Shown in pieces: positions 32,797 through 41,528 of a stretch of DNA of 64,000 bases. Position numbers and translations under genes: made by a program. Where the stretch lies: contig JBBRYB010000007.1 in the NCBI GenBank assembly GCA_038238115.1, positions 1 to 64,000 of the forward strand. Reading direction: 5' to 3'. Origin of the DNA: JBBRYB01 sp038238115 (GTDB lineage Bacteria; Actinomycetota; Actinomycetes; Propionibacteriales; Nocardioidaceae). The notes beneath the pieces were generated by a model. It worked only from the letters and a program-made list of their open reading frames with translations. It did no database searches and had not been told where the DNA came from. The number at the start of each line of letters is the position of its first letter. The first letter of the stretch is position 1.

Positions 32797-34292
32797 TGAG
32801 AACGATCGAGCACTGGATCGGCGGCAAGCATGTCGGCTCCGCGGGGGGCCGCTTCACTGACGTCTACGATCCCGCCGTGGGCACTGTGCAGGCGAAGGTT
32901 CACCTCGCCGGAGTCGAGGAGGTCGACGCGGCCGTCCAGGCCGCGAGGGACGCCTTCGAGTCATGGGGCCAGACGTCGGTGACCGCGCGTGCCCGGGTGA
33001 TGTTCGCGTTCCGCGAGCTGCTCCAGCAGCACGAGGACGACCTGGCGAAGGTGATCTCCGCAGAGCACGGCAAGACCCTCGACGACGCCCGAGGTGAGGT
33101 CGTGCGCGGCCGCGAGGTGGTGGAGTTCGTCTGCGGCATCCCACAGCTGCTCAAGGGTGAGTTCTCCGACCAGGTGTCGGGCTCGGTCGACTCGTACTCC
33201 TTCCGCCAGCCGTTGGGTGTCGTCGCCGGGATCACGCCTTTCAACTTCCCGATCATGGTTCCGCTGTGGATGCATCCCGTTGCGATCGCCACCGGCAACA
33301 CGTTCGTGCTGAAGCCGAGTGAGCGCGACCCCGGCGCGTCGGACCTGGTGGCAACGCTGTACGCCGAGGCCGGGCTGCCCGACGGGGTCTTCAACGTCGT
33401 CCACGGTGACAAGGTCGCCGTCGACGCCATCCTCGACCACTCAGACATCGCCGCGGTCTCCTTCGTGGGCTCCACACCTATCGCGCGATACGTGCACGCG
33501 CGGGCCACGACGAGCGGGAAGCGGGTGCAGGCGCTCGGCGGCGCGAAGAACCACGCCGTCGTGATGCCCGACGCCGACTTGGACTTCGCCGCAGACCACC
33601 TCGTCGCTGCCGGCTACGGCTCAGCCGGTCAGCGGTGCATGGCGATCTCGGCCGTCGTCGCGGTGGGGGAGGCTGCCGACTCGCTCGTCGAGAAGGTGCG
33701 CGCGCGGACCGTGGCGCTCAAGGTCGGCCCGGGCGCCGAGGCCACGAGCGACATGGGCCCGGTCGTCACCTCGGACGCCAAGGAGCGCGTCCTCGGCTAC
33801 ATCGACCAGGGCGCCTCCGACGGCGCCACCGTTGTCGTCGACGGCCGCGACCTCACCGTGGAGGGACACGAGGAGGGCTTCTTCGTGGGGCCGACACTGC
33901 TCGACTCGGTTACCCCGGACATGTCGGTATACACCGACGAGATCTTCGGGCCGGTCCTGACGGTTCTTCGCGTCCCCACCCTCGACGCGGCCATCGAGCT
34001 CGTCAACGCCAACCCCTACGGCAACGGCACCGCCGTCTTCACCTCGTCCGGGGCGGTGGCCCGCACGTTCCAGCGTGGCGTCAGCGTCGGCATGATCGGC
34101 ATCAACGTACCGATCCCCGTCCCCATGGCCTTCCACTCCTTCGGAGGATGGAAGGACTCGCTCTTCGGCGACCACCACATCCACGGACCGGAGGGGATCC
34201 GGTTCTACACGCAGGCAAAGGTGGTCACCAGCCGGTGGCCACACATCAGCGAGGAGTCTCTCGCGCAACTGAACTTCCCGACGGCCCAGTGA
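32796..34292 (+). CDS. iolA: CoA-acylating methylmalonate/malonate-semialdehyde dehydrogenase
   Basis: A 498-residue aldehyde dehydrogenase that oxidises malonate semialdehyde to acetyl-CoA (and methylmalonate semialdehyde to propionyl-CoA). It has VVAGITPFNFPIMVPLWM, the FVGSTPIARYV nucleotide-binding turn, and the catalytic cysteine in YGSAGQRCMAIS. FHSFGGWKDSLFGDHHIHGPEG is diagnostic of MmsA/IolA. The ATG at 32796 overlaps the iolD stop; the frame upstream is shadow sequence of iolD. It completes the path from inositol to central metabolism. Confidence 0.95.
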   Translation: MRTIEHWIGGKHVGSAGGRFTDVYDPAVGTVQAKVHLAGVEEVDAAVQAARDAFESWGQTSVTARARVMFAFRELLQQHEDDLAKVISAEHGKTLDDARGEVVRGREVVEFVCGIPQLLKGEFSDQVSGSVDSYSFRQPLGVVAGITPFNFPIMVPLWMHPVAIATGNTFVLKPSERDPGASDLVATLYAEAGLPDGVFNVVHGDKVAVDAILDHSDIAAVSFVGSTPIARYVHARATTSGKRVQALGGAKNHAVVMPDADLDFAADHLVAAGYGSAGQRCMAISAVVAVGEAADSLVEKVRARTVALKVGPGAEATSDMGPVVTSDAKERVLGYIDQGASDGATVVVDGRDLTVEGHEEGFFVGPTLLDSVTPDMSVYTDEIFGPVLTVLRVPTLDAAIELVNANPYGNGTAVFTSSGAVARTFQRGVSVGMIGINVPIPVPMAFHSFGGWKDSLFGDHHIHGPEGIRFYTQAKVVTSRWPHISEESLAQLNFPTAQ

Positions 34293-34354
34293 ACAGCACC
34301 GGGACCCCAGGGAACAGCAGTCCGCTGAGAAGCGGCCAACAAGGAGGAAAGCGT

Positions 34355-35344
34355 ATGTTCATCCGACGCGCACTAGTGGCGGGGCTGGCTGCGGGAGCAC
34401 TGCTGCTCTCGGCATGCAGCACGAGCGACAGTTCTGGCGGAGGTTCCCGCAGCGACAGCGGCGGCTCGGCGCCAGCGAAGGCCAGCGACATCAGGATCGA
34501 CGTCATCACCCATGGCGCCCCCGGCGACTCGTTTTGGGACGTGGTGAAGAGCGGCGCCGAGCAAGCCGGCTCCGACCTCGGTGTCGACCTGCACTACCAG
34601 AGCAACCCCGATGTGGGGCAGCAGAGCACGTTGATCGACAGTGCGGTGGCCGACGGCACGGACGGGCTCGTCGTGTCGATGGCCAACCCGGACGGCCTCG
34701 AGGCCAGCATCAAGGCGGCGGTGCAGGCCGGCACCCCGGTCATCACGATCAACTCCGGGATTGACTTCTGGCAGAGCTTCGGTGCGATCACGCATGTCGG
34801 GCAGAGCGAGACGATCGCCGGTGAGGCCGCCGGTGACCAGCTCAACGCCGCCGGACTGACCAACGTCATCTGTGTTATCCAGGAGGCCGGCAACGTGGCG
34901 CTCGAGGACCGCTGCAAGGGCGCGGCGTCGACGTTCAAAGGGACCATGCAGAACCTCCAGACCGACAACACCGATCTTCCCGGTTCGACGTCTACCATCC
35001 AGTCCAAGCTTCAGGCCGACGACAGCATCGACGGCATCCTCACCCTCGGCGGCGACATGTCGGGTGCAGCGGTGCAAGCGGTCGCTCAGAGCGGCAGCAC
35101 GGTCAAGATCGGCACGTTCGACCTCAACGCGGACGTGGCCCAAAACGTCCTCGACGGCAAGCTGCTCTTCGCGATCGACCAGCAGCCCTACGTCCAGGGG
35201 TACCTCGGCGTCGTCGGCATCTATCTCAAAGTACTCAACGGAAACGACATCGGTGGCGGTCAGCCGGTCTACTCCGGTCCGGCGATCATCACGAAGGACA
35301 ACGCAGCGGCTGTCTTGAAGTTCGCCCAGAACGGAACTCGCTGA
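34355..35344 (+). CDS. Lipoprotein sugar-binding protein of an inositol-type ABC transporter
   Basis: A 329-residue periplasmic-binding-protein type 1 lipoprotein. The lipobox LLLSAC places the lipidated cysteine at 21, and a Ser/Gly-rich linker follows. The mature domain begins IRIDVITHGAPGDSFWDVV and includes QQSTLIDSAVADGTDGLVVS and FAIDQQPYVQGYLGV, as in ribose/inositol-type binding proteins. A very strong AAGGAGG precedes the ATG at 34355, suggesting high expression compared with the coupled enzyme genes. Inositol as ligand is inferred from the operon. Confidence 0.9.
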   Translation: MFIRRALVAGLAAGALLLSACSTSDSSGGGSRSDSGGSAPAKASDIRIDVITHGAPGDSFWDVVKSGAEQAGSDLGVDLHYQSNPDVGQQSTLIDSAVADGTDGLVVSMANPDGLEASIKAAVQAGTPVITINSGIDFWQSFGAITHVGQSETIAGEAAGDQLNAAGLTNVICVIQEAGNVALEDRCKGAASTFKGTMQNLQTDNTDLPGSTSTIQSKLQADDSIDGILTLGGDMSGAAVQAVAQSGSTVKIGTFDLNADVAQNVLDGKLLFAIDQQPYVQGYLGVVGIYLKVLNGNDIGGGQPVYSGPAIITKDNAAAVLKFAQNGTR

Positions 35345-35346
35345 TC

Positions 35347-36429
35347 ATGAGTACTACCGCCGCGGCGCCTTCGGAGGCACCGCAGTCACCCACGCCCGAC
35401 GACGAGAGACTGTCGGGCTCGCACAACCTGGCTCGCATCCTGCGCCGGCCGGAGGTGGGCGCCGCCGTCGCCGCGCTGCTCATCTTCATCTTCTTCACCA
35501 CGACCACGTCGACGTTCATCAAGCCGGGCGGCGTCAGCACCTGGCTGTTCACCTCGTCCCAGATCGGCATCATGGCCGTGGCCGTGGCGCTGCTCATGAT
35601 CGGCGGGGAGTTCGACCTGTCGGCCGGTGCGATGATCGGCACGACGGGCCTCACCACCGGCATCATGATGAGCGAGTACGGGCTGAACGTCTGGGTCTCG
35701 GTCTTTACCGCTCTCGTCATCGCTCTCGTCATCGGCGTGGTCAACGGCGTCTTGGTCATGCGCACCGGCGTACCCAGCTTCATCGTGACGCTGGGGACGT
35801 TTTTCGTGTTGCAGGGCGTGAACCTTGCGGTGACCAAGATCATCATCAACCAGGTCTCGGTCACGGGTCTGCAGGACGCGGGCGGTTATGCGAGCGGACA
35901 ACAGGTCTTCGGGTCGTTCGTGAAGATCAACCTCTGGGGCGCCCAGCCACTCACGATCTTCGCCGCGACGTTCTGGTGGTTCGCGGTCGCGATCATCGCG
36001 ACCTGGGTGCTGTTGCGTACCCGCGCCGGGAACTGGGTGTTCGCCTCAGGCGGTGCGCAGACGAGCGCCCGCCAGGTCGGCGTTCCGGTCTTCCGCACGA
36101 AGGTCGGGCTCTTCGTGACGACCGCGGTCGCCGGATGGCTGGTCGGCATGCTGTCGCTCTTCCAGACCACCACCGTGCAGAGCACCACCGGGGTCGGCCA
36201 AGAGTTCATCTTCATCATCTGCGCGGTTGTGGGCGGCTGCCTGCTGACGGGTGGTTACGGCTCGGCCATCGGAGCCGCGCTCGGTGCCCTGATCTACGGC
36301 ATGGTGCAGCTGGGGATCGTCTTCGAGGGCTGGGACAACGACTGGCTCTACGCGTTCCTCGGCGTCATGCTGCTGGGTGCCGTGCTCGTCAACAACTGGG
36401 TCAAGGCGCGAGCGGAGGCAGTGCGATGA
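35347..36429 (+). CDS. ABC sugar transporter permease (RbsC/BPD_transp_2 family)
   Basis: A 360-residue permease with about nine to ten membrane helices. It contains the family segments MIGGEFDLSAGAMIGTTGL, FIVTLGTFFVLQGVNLAV and GGCLLTGGYGSAIGAALGAL. The N-terminal 40 residues are polar and cytoplasmic. It starts two bases after the binding-protein stop, and its own stop overlaps the ATPase gene as ATGA. A homodimer with the adjacent ATPase is expected. Confidence 0.92.
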   Translation: MSTTAAAPSEAPQSPTPDDERLSGSHNLARILRRPEVGAAVAALLIFIFFTTTTSTFIKPGGVSTWLFTSSQIGIMAVAVALLMIGGEFDLSAGAMIGTTGLTTGIMMSEYGLNVWVSVFTALVIALVIGVVNGVLVMRTGVPSFIVTLGTFFVLQGVNLAVTKIIINQVSVTGLQDAGGYASGQQVFGSFVKINLWGAQPLTIFAATFWWFAVAIIATWVLLRTRAGNWVFASGGAQTSARQVGVPVFRTKVGLFVTTAVAGWLVGMLSLFQTTTVQSTTGVGQEFIFIICAVVGGCLLTGGYGSAIGAALGALIYGMVQLGIVFEGWDNDWLYAFLGVMLLGAVLVNNWVKARAEAVR

Positions 36430-37268
36430 CCACTCCCGACAAGGGCGCCACGGTCATCGAGGTCAAGGACCTCGGAAAGTCGTACGGAAGCGTGATCGCG
36501 CTCCGAGAGATCACCACGTCGGTTCGCGCCGGTGAGGTGACCTGTGTGCTCGGCGACAACGGTGCCGGTAAGTCGACATTCATCAAAATCCTCGCCGGTG
36601 CGCACGAGCACTCGTCGGGCGACTTCATCGTCGACGGGATCCATCGCCACATGTCGTCACCGCGCGCCGCGCTCGCGCTCGGGATCGCGACCGTCTACCA
36701 GGATCTCGCCGTCGTGCCGCTCATGCCGGTATGGCGCAACTTCTTCCTGGGTGCAGAGCTCACCAAGGGCAGGGGCCCACTGCGACGGCTCGACATCGAG
36801 GCGATGAAGGTCACGACGAAGGCTGAGCTGGCCGCCATGGGCATCGACCTGCGCGACGTGGACCAGCCGATCGGGACCCTGTCCGGTGGGGAGCGCCAGT
36901 GCGTGGCGATCGCCCGGGCGGTCTATTTCGGTGCTCGAGTGCTGATCCTCGACGAGCCCACCGCGGCGCTCGGCGTGCGTCAGTCCGGTGTCGTGCTCAA
37001 GTACATCGCCAAGGCACGAGACCGTGGACTCGGCGTGGTCTTCATCACCCACAACCCCCACCACGCCTACCCGGTGGGGGACCGGTTCATGCTGCTGCGC
37101 CGTGGGCGGAGCATGGGTGACTTCCCCAAGGCGGAGATGACACTGGACGAGCTGGTCCGGATGATGGCCGGAGGTTCCGAGCTCGAGGCGTTGAGCCACG
37201 AGCTGCAGCGTGAGTTGCCCGACTCGCAGGTGACGAAGGACATCGAAGCCGAGGTCAAGAGCCTGTGA
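36426..37268 (+). CDS. Single-domain ABC transporter ATPase (FrcA-like)
   Basis: A 280-residue ATP-binding subunit with intact Walker A (GDNGAGKSTFIKIL), Q-loop, signature (LSGGERQCVAIARA) and Walker B (VLILDEPTAALG) motifs. Most ribose/inositol-type importers use an ATPase of about 500 residues with two ABC domains; this one has only one, like the fructose importer FrcA. The start at 36426 is fixed by the ATGA overlap with the permease. Its stop overlaps the next dehydrogenase gene as GTGA. Confidence 0.92.
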   Translation: MTTPDKGATVIEVKDLGKSYGSVIALREITTSVRAGEVTCVLGDNGAGKSTFIKILAGAHEHSSGDFIVDGIHRHMSSPRAALALGIATVYQDLAVVPLMPVWRNFFLGAELTKGRGPLRRLDIEAMKVTTKAELAAMGIDLRDVDQPIGTLSGGERQCVAIARAVYFGARVLILDEPTAALGVRQSGVVLKYIAKARDRGLGVVFITHNPHHAYPVGDRFMLLRRGRSMGDFPKAEMTLDELVRMMAGGSELEALSHELQRELPDSQVTKDIEAEVKSL

Positions 37269-38431
37269 CCCAGCCGCCGTTGGGCGTCGGCGTGGTCGGC
37301 TTCGGGTGGATGGGACAGGTGCACAGCCGCGCCTTCAGCCGGCTGCTGCACCACTACCCGGCCACCCAGCTGGAGCCTCGCCTCATGGTCGCGGCGGACA
37401 CCGACCCCGGCCGGCGAGAGGTGGCGCTGCGGTCCTACGGCTTCTCGTCGGCGGTCTCGGATTGGGTGGAGCTCGTGGCGCGTGACGACGTCGACCTCGT
37501 CAGCGTGTGCGGACCCAACTTCGTGCATCGCGACATCGCTGTCGCCGCTGCCCAGGGCGGTAAGCACGTGTGGGTCGAGAAGCCGGCCGGGCGACACCTC
37601 GCGGACACGACGGACATCGCGCAGGCAGTGCATGGCAACGGTGTGTGCTGCGCGGTCGGCTTCAACTACCGCAACGTGCCGGCTGTCGAACTCGCCCGAG
37701 ACATCGTCAGGTCGGGCCAGCTCGGCCGCGTGGAGACCCTGGCGGTACGCCTGCTGAGCGACTACGCAGCCCACCCCGACGGCGCGCTGTCGTGGCGCTT
37801 CGACCCCGAGTACGCCGGAACGGGCGTACTGGGCGACCTCGCCAGCCACGGGCTGGACCTGCTTCGCTATGTCGCCGGCGAGCAGACCGGCGAGGTCAGC
37901 GAGCTTGTGGCCGACCAGGCGACGTACATCGCGCAGCGGCCGCGGCCCAGCAGCACGGTGTCCCACTTCGCGACCGCCGCTGGCGGCCAGCTCGGACCGG
38001 TGGGCAACGAGGACCAGGTCTCGGTCCTGCTGCGGTTGCAGTCCGGGGCGCACGGCCACCTCGAGTCGTCTCGGATCGCCGTCGGGGAGCAGTGCACCTA
38101 CGGTATCGAGGTGCGGGGCGAGCGGGGCGCACTCGCGTGGGACTTCCGTCGGATGGGTGAGCTGCGCGTCTGCCTCGGCGACGGCTACCAGGACCTTGCC
38201 TGGCAGGTCCGTTACGTCTCGGCGGGCGCGGGCGAGCTGGCAGCGTTTCAGCCCGGGGCGGGTGTAGCGATGAGCTACGACGACCTCAAAGTGATCGAGG
38301 CCGAGCGGCTCGTGCGCTCGATCACCGCCGGCGTGCCGGTCGGCGCCACGATCGACGACGCAGTCGTCGCGGCGAGGCTGGTCGAGGCGATCGTCAGCTC
38401 CTGCCGGGAGAGGCGCTGGGTGAGCCTGTGA
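37265..38431 (+). CDS. Gfo/Idh/MocA oxidoreductase, probable inositol-isomer dehydrogenase
   Basis: A 388-residue NAD(P)-dependent dehydrogenase. The Rossmann domain has VGVVGFGWMGQVHSRAF and the catalytic lysine motif WVEKPAGRHL; the C-terminal beta-sheet domain includes DLASHGLDLLRYVAGE. It is more distant from classical IolG than the next gene and may act on scyllo-inositol or another isomer. GTG at 37265 overlaps the ATPase stop. Substrate assignment is from context only. Confidence 0.87.
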   Translation: MTQPPLGVGVVGFGWMGQVHSRAFSRLLHHYPATQLEPRLMVAADTDPGRREVALRSYGFSSAVSDWVELVARDDVDLVSVCGPNFVHRDIAVAAAQGGKHVWVEKPAGRHLADTTDIAQAVHGNGVCCAVGFNYRNVPAVELARDIVRSGQLGRVETLAVRLLSDYAAHPDGALSWRFDPEYAGTGVLGDLASHGLDLLRYVAGEQTGEVSELVADQATYIAQRPRPSSTVSHFATAAGGQLGPVGNEDQVSVLLRLQSGAHGHLESSRIAVGEQCTYGIEVRGERGALAWDFRRMGELRVCLGDGYQDLAWQVRYVSAGAGELAAFQPGAGVAMSYDDLKVIEAERLVRSITAGVPVGATIDDAVVAARLVEAIVSSCRERRWVSL

Positions 38432-39468
38432 GCCTGGATCCGACCTCGACGCTTCGCGTCGGCGTGATCGGTGTCGGTGCGATGGGCACCGCCCATGTGC
38501 GCACCCTCGCGTCGTGGGTGCCGGGTGCGCAGGTGGTCGCGGTGCATGACGCGGCGCCTGATCGTGCCGCCGACGTCGCGGCGGAGGTCGGCGCCGACGT
38601 AGCGGACAGCGCCGATCAGCTGATCCGCGCCGACGAGGTCGACGCCGTCGTGGTCGCGGCACCGGACCCCGTGCACGAAGAGCTTGCGCTCAGCTGTCTC
38701 GATGCCGGGAAACCGGTCCTGTGTGAGAAGCCACTGGCCGTCGACGTGGCTGGCTCGCGTCGCATCGTCGACGCCGAGGTGGCGGGGGGACGACGCCGGG
38801 TGCAGGTGGGCTTCATGCGGCGCTACGACCACGGGTTCAGGCAGCTGCGCGCGCTCGTGGCGGCGGGCGAGCTCGGCGCTCCGCGCGTCGTCCACTGCGT
38901 GCACCGCAACCCGCACGCGCATCCGTCGGCCTCGTCGGAAGGTGTCGTCGTCAACTCGATGATCCACGACCTCGACACCGCCGCCTGGCTGCTCGGCGAG
39001 CCGCTGGCCGCGATCACCCTCACGGTGCCGCGGCGGCCACGGGGTGAGCTCCTGGACCCCCAGGTCGCCGTCGTGGAGTCGGTCAGCGGCGTCATCGTCA
39101 CCGTCGAGGTGTTCGTCAACGCCCGCTACGGCTACGACGTGGCTTGTGAGGTCGTCGGTGACGCCGGCACCGCCAGGCTCACGCCGCCGTACGGCATCTC
39201 CAGACGACGTGAGGGCACGGACGGGCTGGAGGTGACGTCCGACTTCGTGGCGAGGTTCGCCGACGCCTACCGGGTCGAGCTGGCAGCCTGGGTGGCCGCA
39301 GCGCGCACGCAAGAGGTAGCCGGACCGACGGCCTGGGACGGACATCGCGCAGGCGTTGCGGCGGCGGCGGGAGTCATGTCACTTCGCACGGGCGGTCGGG
39401 TCGCGATCGCTGACGAGCAGACACCTACGCTGTACCGCCTCAGCGGGGACGGCGGTAGTCGGGGATGA
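38428..39468 (+). CDS. iolG: myo-Inositol 2-dehydrogenase
   Basis: A 346-residue Gfo/Idh/MocA dehydrogenase that makes scyllo-inosose, the first step of inositol breakdown. It has VGVIGVGAMGTAHVRTL for NAD, CEKPLAVDVAG with the catalytic lysine, VGFMRRYDHGFRQLR and the active-site MIHDLDTAAWLLG, all typical of IolG. The GTG at 38428 overlaps the upstream stop. It is the last gene of the operon, and its 3' end overlaps the convergent TIGR00300 gene by 29 bases. Confidence 0.9.
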   Translation: MSLDPTSTLRVGVIGVGAMGTAHVRTLASWVPGAQVVAVHDAAPDRAADVAAEVGADVADSADQLIRADEVDAVVVAAPDPVHEELALSCLDAGKPVLCEKPLAVDVAGSRRIVDAEVAGGRRRVQVGFMRRYDHGFRQLRALVAAGELGAPRVVHCVHRNPHAHPSASSEGVVVNSMIHDLDTAAWLLGEPLAAITLTVPRRPRGELLDPQVAVVESVSGVIVTVEVFVNARYGYDVACEVVGDAGTARLTPPYGISRRREGTDGLEVTSDFVARFADAYRVELAAWVAAARTQEVAGPTAWDGHRAGVAAAAGVMSLRTGGRVAIADEQTPTLYRLSGDGGSRG

Positions 39469-40693
39469 GCTCCTGTGCAAGCTGTTCGAGGAAGAGTCCC
39501 ACGTCCGTGACGATCCCGCGGGCCTGGGACGAGCCGCGGTCGGCCAGCTTCGTGACAGTGGCCGGGTTGATGTCGACACAGACGAGGGGCACCGACGCCG
39601 GCAAGATGTTCCCGGTCGCCACCGAATGGAGCATGGTCGCGACCATCAGGCAGAAGCCGACGCCGCCGAGCTGTGCTCGCATGGCGCGCTGCCCCTCGAT
39701 CACGTCGGTGTAGACGTCGGGCAGCGGCCCGTCATCTCGAACCGAACCGACCAGGACGAAGTCCTTTGCCTGCGTGACGAGTGCATGCATGATGCCGCCG
39801 GTAAGCACGCCCTGCTCGACCGCGTTGGCGATCGAGCCGGCCTTGCGGATCGTGTTGAGCGCGCGGATGTGGTGCTCGTGCCCGTGCTCGACCCCGCGGC
39901 CGAGGGCCAGGTCGACGCCGAGCGAGGTGCCGTAGAGCGCGGACTCGATGTCGTGGGTGGCGAGCGCGTTGCCCGCGAACAGCACGTCGACGTAGTCGGC
40001 GTTCACCATCGCCACCATGGCCGGTGCGGCTCCGGTGTGTACGACGCCTGGGCCGCCGACCCAGAGCACCCGCTTGCCGGTCGACTTCGCCTCGCGCATG
40101 CCGTCGGCCACCTGGCGCACGAGCAGGGTCTGTGGCTTCTCGCTGGACACGTCGGACTCCATGAAGCCGAACACCTCCTGCTCGACGCCGCCTGCCGGCA
40201 GTGGAGTCGTCACCCGGATGCCGGCTGCTCCGCAGACCACGTGCATTCCCGCCTTCACGTCCGACATCGGCAGCGTGTAGACGCGAGCGCGGCCCCCTGA
40301 GCGGTCGATGATGAGCCCGCAGTCCATCTCCGGGTTGGCGACCTCGTGCCACTGGCCGTCGAAGCGCACCCGGGTCTCGAGGTTGGTCGTGGAGTAGAAG
40401 CCGTCGGGGAACACGCCGTCTCGCTCGGCCTCGCAGATAGTCACCTCACCCGGGTCGACCATGTTGACGCCGCGGGTCTGCAGCCTCATGAGCATCCGCT
40501 GCAACGAGGCTTCGCCGTCGGCGCTGACCAGGATCCGGGCATACGACGTGTCGGCGGCATGGTGGCCGAGGTCGAACTTCTCGATCACGTGATCGCCGCC
40601 GTACTCGCGGATGTCATCGAGGACGCGGGACAAGATGCCGCTGTCCATGAGGTGGCCGGTGATCTCGACGGTCTCGGTTGCCTGGGCGCTCAT
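39440..40693 (-). CDS. TIGR00300 / LOR-SDH-domain protein, ornithine cyclodeaminase-type
   Basis: A 417-residue protein of the TIGR00300 family, known from archaeal ornithine cyclodeaminase and the C-terminal half of the cyanobacterial arginine dihydrolase AgrE/ArgZ. It has the N-terminal LOR/SDH domain (VEITGHLMDSGILSRVLDDI) and a C-terminal nucleotide-binding domain with VLWVGGPGVVHTGAAPAM and LGVDLALGRGVEHGHEHHIRA. It lacks the amidinotransferase-like guanidine-hydrolase domain. Ornithine-to-proline conversion is therefore a family-based suggestion. No arginine or proline gene is nearby. Confidence 0.82.
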   Translation of the reverse strand: MSAQATETVEITGHLMDSGILSRVLDDIREYGGDHVIEKFDLGHHAADTSYARILVSADGEASLQRMLMRLQTRGVNMVDPGEVTICEAERDGVFPDGFYSTTNLETRVRFDGQWHEVANPEMDCGLIIDRSGGRARVYTLPMSDVKAGMHVVCGAAGIRVTTPLPAGGVEQEVFGFMESDVSSEKPQTLLVRQVADGMREAKSTGKRVLWVGGPGVVHTGAAPAMVAMVNADYVDVLFAGNALATHDIESALYGTSLGVDLALGRGVEHGHEHHIRALNTIRKAGSIANAVEQGVLTGGIMHALVTQAKDFVLVGSVRDDGPLPDVYTDVIEGQRAMRAQLGGVGFCLMVATMLHSVATGNILPASVPLVCVDINPATVTKLADRGSSQARGIVTDVGLFLEQLAQELIPDYRRPR

Positions 40694-40699
40694 GGCGAC

Positions 40700-40705
40700 A
40701 GGCTA
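40700..40705 (-). promoter_or_regulatory. -10 hexamer TAGCCT, leaderless promoter of the TIGR00300 gene
   Basis: On the minus strand TAGCCT ends 6 nt before the ATG at 40693, in the usual leaderless arrangement. It lies in the 61-base gap after the upstream membrane-protein gene, so the TIGR00300 gene has its own promoter. Confidence 0.6.
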
Positions 40706-40754
40706 GTGCCCCGTCCACCGAGGTTGCTCCACCCGCGCGGCGTCGGCGACGGAC

Positions 40755-41528
40755 CTACACCACCGCCCCGTCGTCAGGACCGGAGCCGTCATGGGCGTTG
40801 TCGTCCATGGTGACGACCAGGGTGACGAAGCCACCGACGAAGCCAACCACGGCCAGGACCGAGGCCCAGGTGGGCAGCGCGAGGTTGGACAAAACGACGA
40901 TGACGAGCAGGAGCGGCCCGCCGATCAGGCCGAGCCAGGCGACTTGCTTGTAAGGGGCGAGCTTGGGCAGCGGCGGAGGCGGGTCGGGAACGAAGCGGTC
41001 CTCCTCGTCCGGCGGCCTGGCCCGGGAGGTCGACAGGAGGAAGTCCTCGTCATCGGAGCCACCCTCGCCGGGCCTGCTTCCCCAGCGTGCGCGCGGCCGG
41101 CTGTCACCCGGCGCGCTCGTCGGTGCATCGGCGGCGTCCTTTCGCTCGTCTCGCTCGTCCCTAGGGGCCTCGTCGACGCCGAGGTCCTCCGCCACCGGCC
41201 AGGGCGCGACGGCCGACTCGAGCGGGGCGTCGAACCCGGCGACCAGCCGCGCCCAGGCCAGGTCGTCGTTGTCGTCGATGAGCTCGGGGTGCTCGTTCGA
41301 GATCTGGTCAAGCACCTGAGCGGACGCGCGCGCGTCGACATACAACCGGTCCCGGACATCTACCCGGAACTCCGGCCGGTCGAATCCTGCCGTGGTTGCG
41401 GACTCCACCGGCTTGGTGTACGCGGCGACCCCTTGGGCCTTGAGCTCGTCGAGCAGGGCGTTGGCGATGCGGGGGTCCAGATCGGCGACCGGCGTGTAGG
41501 TGGCGGCGGTGAGGCCGTTAGATCGCAT
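40755..41528 (-). CDS. Unrecognised protein with a cytoplasmic domain and two C-terminal helices
   Basis: A 257-residue protein I do not recognise. Residues 1-100 form a compact folded region containing PVADLDPRIANALLDELKAQGVAAY and VDARASAQVLDQIS. A long acidic, proline-rich linker follows (about 115-195), then two membrane helices (about 200-220 and 224-246) and an acidic tail. The ATG at 41528 lies inside the end of the esterase gene, so the two are translationally coupled. The linker carries many Asp/Glu/Arg residues and is probably disordered. Confidence 0.7.
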   Translation of the reverse strand: MRSNGLTAATYTPVADLDPRIANALLDELKAQGVAAYTKPVESATTAGFDRPEFRVDVRDRLYVDARASAQVLDQISNEHPELIDDNDDLAWARLVAGFDAPLESAVAPWPVAEDLGVDEAPRDERDERKDAADAPTSAPGDSRPRARWGSRPGEGGSDDEDFLLSTSRARPPDEEDRFVPDPPPPLPKLAPYKQVAWLGLIGGPLLLVIVVLSNLALPTWASVLAVVGFVGGFVTLVVTMDDNAHDGSGPDDGAVV

